DNA of 64,000 nt from Leisingera sp. ANG59 (GTDB lineage Bacteria; Pseudomonadota; Alphaproteobacteria; Rhodobacterales; Rhodobacteraceae). Positions 60,575 through 64,000 of this stretch are shown one piece after another; positions within the stretch are counted from its first letter, which is position 1; every line of letters begins with the position of its first letter. The stretch is from positions 219,088 to 283,087 of the forward strand of contig NZ_WLCM01000004.1 in NCBI RefSeq assembly GCF_013317235.1, written 5' to 3'. A model generated the notes under the pieces. That model was not told the DNA's origin and did no database searches. It worked only from the letters and a program-made list of their open reading frames with translations. Position numbers and translations under genes: made by a program.

Positions 60575-61579
60575 TCAGGCCATAGAGCCTGCCGGGTGCC
60601 GATCAGCGTAATACTGTTTTCGGAAGGCCTGCGGGCTCGTCTTGTATTCGCGCTTGAACCATTCCGTCAGGCTGCTGCGGGAGCCGAAACCGGTGGCGGC
60701 GACGATCTCTGCTAGCGGCAGAGTGGTGTGCAGCAACAACTGTCGTGCCTTCTCAATCCGCAGCTTGCGGTAGGCCGCCAGCGGGCTGGTCTGCGCCTTC
60801 TGCTGGAACCGGCGCTCCAGTTTGCGCGGCGACACTCCGGCCTGCTGGGCGATGTCGCGGATCAACAGGGGCTCTTCCAGGTTCTGTTGCATCAGGTCGA
60901 GGATCTTGACCACCAGCGCGTCGCCGCCGGCGGTCTGGCGCAGCTGCAAGGAGACCTTCGACTGTTCCGAGGCCGGGCCAAAGGCGAGGCCCAGGTAATC
61001 GCAGACCGCATCGGCAATAAAGGCACCGCGGTCGGCGCGCAGGAAATTGGCCAGCAGCCGCAGGGCGGCAAAGCTGCTGACGGCGGTGCTGATGCGGCCC
61101 GATGTGGTGGTCAGAGTGCCAGCCGGGGCGCAGATCATATGTTCTTCTTCGGCTGCTGCGGCAAAATTCGCGTGCACAGCGGTTTCAACCGCGGCATTCA
61201 GGCCGGTTTCCGGCAGCAGGAAAATGGCGCTGCCGGCAAACAGGCAGCGCTGCGCCTGGCGGCAGATCCGTTGCAGGCTGGCCTTCTCGCCGGAGTTCAG
61301 CGGCCAGCGGCTGGAGATGCCGCCGAGGAAAATGACGGTCTGCGGCTTCCAGCCGTCCGGCACGGCGCGCATCTGCAACGCCAGATTGCGCACCGCGGTG
61401 CGGTAGCCGCTGTCGGGGAACAGATCGTTGGCGGCGCGGAAGACTTCGCAGATCATCTGGGCCGCGGCGGGCGAGTCCGGCTGCGGCAGAATGATTTCGA
61501 CATCGTGAAAGCGGGCCAGGGCGGCGCCGTCAGCGGTTTGCCGGGAAGCTGGCACGGTCAGCGGTTCGAGACGGGACAT
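60575..61579 (-). CDS. GlxA-type AraC-family regulator (DJ-1/PfpI-like sensor domain)
   Basis: 334 residues from ATG 61579; ATG 61582 is adjacent, both after AGGAGAGA, and upstream frame is only read-through of gcvP. The N-terminal ~200 residues have the amidotransferase-like GATase1 fold (VEIILPQPDSPAAAQMICEV, AGSAIFLLPETGLN). The C-terminal AraC domain has both helix-turn-helices (LIRDIAQQAGVSPRKLERRF, LPLAEIVAATGFGSRSSLTEWFKREY). GbdR, the glycine-betaine/dimethylglycine regulator, belongs to this type. Position between the Pot-like operon and gcvP suggests control of methylamine/glycine use. Confidence 0.9.
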   Translation of the reverse strand: MSRLEPLTVPASRQTADGAALARFHDVEIILPQPDSPAAAQMICEVFRAANDLFPDSGYRTAVRNLALQMRAVPDGWKPQTVIFLGGISSRWPLNSGEKASLQRICRQAQRCLFAGSAIFLLPETGLNAAVETAVHANFAAAAEEEHMICAPAGTLTTTSGRISTAVSSFAALRLLANFLRADRGAFIADAVCDYLGLAFGPASEQSKVSLQLRQTAGGDALVVKILDLMQQNLEEPLLIRDIAQQAGVSPRKLERRFQQKAQTSPLAAYRKLRIEKARQLLLHTTLPLAEIVAATGFGSRSSLTEWFKREYKTSPQAFRKQYYADRHPAGSMA

Positions 61580-61686
61580 CATTCTCTCCTCTGAGCGGGA
61601 CATGCATGGATGCAGCGGTGCAAAAGGGGCTGCGGGGATGCCCCGCCGGACACACCGGCGGGGCAGCAAGCCAGGAAGTTCTGGTC

Positions 61687-64000
61687 TTACTCTTCTTCGT
61701 AGTCCGACATCGGCGGGCAAGTGCAGACCAAGTGACGGTCGCCATAGGCGTTGTCCACCCGGTTCACCACTGGCCAGTATTTGTCGACGCCGAGGTTGCC
61801 CGGCGGGAAGCAGGCCTGCTCGCGGCTGTAGGGACGATCCCATTCGCCGACCAGGTCGCGCACCGTGTGCGGCGCGTGCTTGAGCGGGTTGTTCTGCGCA
61901 TCGATTTTGCCCTCGATGATATCCTGCGCCTCCTGACGGATCGACAGCATGGCATCGCAGAAGCGGTCCAGTTCGTCCTTGGGCTCGGACTCGGTTGGCT
62001 CCACCATCAGCGTGCCGGCCACTGGCCAGGACATGGTCGGAGCGTGGAAGCCCGAGTCGACCAGGCGCTTGGCGATGTCGTCCACGGTGACGTGGCCTTC
62101 TTCGTCCAGCGGGCGGGTGTCCAGGATGCACTCATGCGCCACACGGCCCGTTTCCGACGTGTATAGGATCTTGTAGGCATCCTTGAGGCGGGCTGCGATG
62201 TAATTGGCATTCAGGATCGCAACTTTGGTCGCCTGGGTCAGGCCCGCGCCGCCCATCAGCAGGCAGTAGGCCCAGCTGACCGGCAGGATCGAGGGCGAGC
62301 CGAACGGAGCCGCCGAAACCGGACCCACTGCGGTGCCGTATTCCGGGTGGCCCGGCAGGTGCTCTTCCAGATGCGCCTTGACGCCGATTGGACCCATGCC
62401 GGGGCCGCCGCCGCCATGCGGAATGCAGAAGGTCTTGTGCAGGTTCAAGTGCGAAACGTCGCCGCCGATCTTGCCTGGCTGCGCGAGGCCCACCATGGCG
62501 TTCATGTTGGCGCCGTCGATATAAACCTGGCCGCCATGCTCATGAGTGATCTGGCAGACTTCCTGCACGGTTTCCTCGAACACGCCGTGGGTCGACGGGT
62601 AGGTGATCATGCAGGCCGCGAGGTTGGCAGAGTGCTCTTCTGCCTTGGCGCGGAAGTCAGCGACGTCGATGTTGCCGCTGTCGTCCGATTTCACCGGAAC
62701 CACCTTGTAGCCCACCATCTGTGCCGACGCCGGGTTGGTGCCGTGCGCGGAGGTCGGGATCAGACAGATGTTGCGGTGTGCTTCACCCCGGGCCGCGTGA
62801 TAGTTGCGGATGGTCAAGAGGCCCGCGTATTCGCCCTGCGCACCGGAGTTCGGCTGCTGGGAGATCGCGTCATAGCCGGTGATCTGGCAGAGCTTGTCGT
62901 TCAGATCAGCGATCATCTGGTGGTAGCCCTGCGCCTGGTCTTCCGGGCAGAAGGGGTGCAAGTTGCCGAATTCCGGCCAGGTGACCGGGATCATTTCGAT
63001 GGTCGCGTTCAGCTTCATGGTGCAGGACCCCAGCGGGATCATTGCACGGTCCAGCGCCAGGTCGCGGTCGGCCAGGCGGCGCATGTAGCGGGTGATTTCT
63101 GCCTCGGCCCGGTTCTTGTGGAAGATCGGGTGGGTCAGATACTCGCTTTCACGCAGCGCATAGTCGGGCAGGCGGTAGGCGCGGTTCTTGACGCTGTCGT
63201 CCTTCTTCTCGATGCCGAAGGCACCCCAGACCGCTTCAATGGTTTCCGGGCGGGTCTGCTCGTCCAGCGAGATGCCGATGTGGCTGTCGCCGATCTTGCG
63301 CAGGTTCACACCGCGGGCAACGGCTGCTTCCATGACGGTTTTCTGCAGCGGGCCAACTTCGACGGTGATGGTGTCGAAGAAGACTTCCGGCTGCACCTTG
63401 AAGCCGTGCTCTTCCAACCCGGCGGCCAGGCGCGAGGTCTTGCGGTGCACAGACTGGGCAATAGCCTTGATGCCGTCCGGGCCGTGGTAGACCGCGTACA
63501 TCGACGCGATGACAGCCAGCAGCGCCTGTGCGGTACAGACGTTGGAGTTGGCCTTTTCGCGGCGAATGTGCTGTTCGCGGGTCTGCAGCGCCAGCCGGTA
63601 GGCCTTATTGCCGCGGGCGTCGACCGACACGCCGATGATGCGGCCGGGCATGGCGCGCTTCAGCTTGTCGGTGGTTGCCATATAAGCCGCGTGCGGGCCG
63701 CCATATCCCATCGGAACTCCGAAACGCTGGGTGGAGCCGATGGCAATGTCAGCGCCCATCTCGCCGGGCGACTTCAGCAGCGCCAGCGCCAGGATGTCGG
63801 CGGCCACAACGGCAATGCCCTTGTGCTCGTGGATGGCTTCGATTTCCTTGGTGAAATCGCGCACATGGCCGTAGGTGCCGGGGTACTGGAAGATCGCGCC
63901 GAAGACTGCGCCCGGATCCAAATCGTCGGGATCTGCAACCACAACGTCGATCCCCAGGGGCTCTGCACGGGTCTGGATCACGGCAACGGTCTGCGGGTGG
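61687..64000 (-). CDS. gcvP: Glycine dehydrogenase (P protein), N-terminus outside window
   Basis: 770 residues are present; the frame continues beyond the right edge (reads [14 protein letters not shown] there), and full P proteins have about 950. PLP-lysine region [21 protein letters not shown], substrate-side [13 protein letters not shown], and the conserved [13 protein letters not shown] are all intact. GcvP decarboxylates glycine and passes the aminomethyl group to lipoyl-GcvH. It lies about 110 bases upstream of the AraC gene on the same strand. In this window it would take up glycine left by the two dimethylglycine-dehydrogenase-type enzymes. gcvT and gcvH are expected just outside. 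Confidence 0.97.
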   Translation of the reverse strand, partial: HPQTVAVIQTRAEPLGIDVVVADPDDLDPGAVFGAIFQYPGTYGHVRDFTKEIEAIHEHKGIAVVAADILALALLKSPGEMGADIAIGSTQRFGVPMGYGGPHAAYMATTDKLKRAMPGRIIGVSVDARGNKAYRLALQTREQHIRREKANSNVCTAQALLAVIASMYAVYHGPDGIKAIAQSVHRKTSRLAAGLEEHGFKVQPEVFFDTITVEVGPLQKTVMEAAVARGVNLRKIGDSHIGISLDEQTRPETIEAVWGAFGIEKKDDSVKNRAYRLPDYALRESEYLTHPIFHKNRAEAEITRYMRRLADRDLALDRAMIPLGSCTMKLNATIEMIPVTWPEFGNLHPFCPEDQAQGYHQMIADLNDKLCQITGYDAISQQPNSGAQGEYAGLLTIRNYHAARGEAHRNICLIPTSAHGTNPASAQMVGYKVVPVKSDDSGNIDVADFRAKAEEHSANLAACMITYPSTHGVFEETVQEVCQITHEHGGQVYIDGANMNAMVGLAQPGKIGGDVSHLNLHKTFCIPHGGGGPGMGPIGVKAHLEEHLPGHPEYGTAVGPVSAAPFGSPSILPVSWAYCLLMGGAGLTQATKVAILNANYIAARLKDAYKILYTSETGRVAHECILDTRPLDEEGHVTVDDIAKRLVDSGFHAPTMSWPVAGTLMVEPTESEPKDELDRFCDAMLSIRQEAQDIIEGKIDAQNNPLKHAPHTVRDLVGEWDRPYSREQACFPPGNLGVDKYWPVVNRVDNAYGDRHLVCTCPPMSDYEEE

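Noticed and set aside
61583-62131. N-terminal extension of the AraC-family gene
   Set aside because: The extension lies over the gcvP end in another frame and has no domain; AGGAGAGA marks the start at 61579-61582.

Overview
The window reads as chromosomal DNA of a marine alphaproteobacterium of the Roseobacter group (Rhodobacterales; Leisingera, Phaeobacter or Ruegeria would fit). The reasons are the high GC content, an RpoE-ChrR singlet-oxygen system with its own regulon, a nosCRZDFYL cluster, two dimethylglycine-dehydrogenase-type multidomain enzymes, TctABC and Tau-type transporters and arginine transamination genes. The genus is inferred, not proven. I saw no rRNA, tRNA, CRISPR array or prophage.

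Layout. 1-2.7 kb: the 3' end of arsC, then transposition debris (a truncated tyrosine recombinase, a Mu/Tni-type transposase fragment and two large inverted repeats). 2.9-9.1 kb: a copper-handling cluster behind a CueR-like operator (small Cys protein, lipoprotein, TolC-like lipoprotein, multicopper oxidase, cupredoxin-CusF fusion, an ABC membrane domain without ATPase, cytochrome c). It is closed on the right by a decayed IS5 copy (9.5-9.9 kb). 10-21.5 kb, all minus strand: a catabolic unit with IclR regulator, FAD/GcvT demethylase, UPF0261 protein, TctCBA uptake, aldehyde dehydrogenase, phospho-lyase-type aminotransferase and small-molecule kinase.

22-31.2 kb: rpoE-chrR and what looks like its regulon, in two divergent operons: DUF1365-SDR to the left; FAD oxidoreductase, SAM methylase of the cyclopropane synthase type, chalcone-isomerase-like protein, MFS carrier, DUF3833 protein and Fe-S photolyase to the right. 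Three promoter-like sequences of the form TGATCC-N16-CGTA(T/C) tie these units together. 31.5-38.9 kb: arginine use, with tetR-aruH-aruI-DDAH on the minus strand and a divergent polar amino-acid ABC transporter. 39.0-47.1 kb: nosCRZDFYL for nitrous oxide reduction, with an FNR/Nnr-like box upstream and no nosX in the window.

47.1-52.9 kb: a histidinol-dehydrogenase paralogue (HpsN-like) and a LysR regulator, divergent from a TauABC-type transporter whose permease carries an inserted extracytoplasmic domain. 52.9-64 kb: a second FAD/GcvT demethylase, a polyamine-family ABC transporter (one permease with an unusual C-terminal extension), a GlxA/AraC-type regulator and the C-terminal four fifths of gcvP, which runs off the right edge. 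Together the right half suggests uptake and stepwise demethylation of N-methylated compounds feeding the glycine cleavage system.
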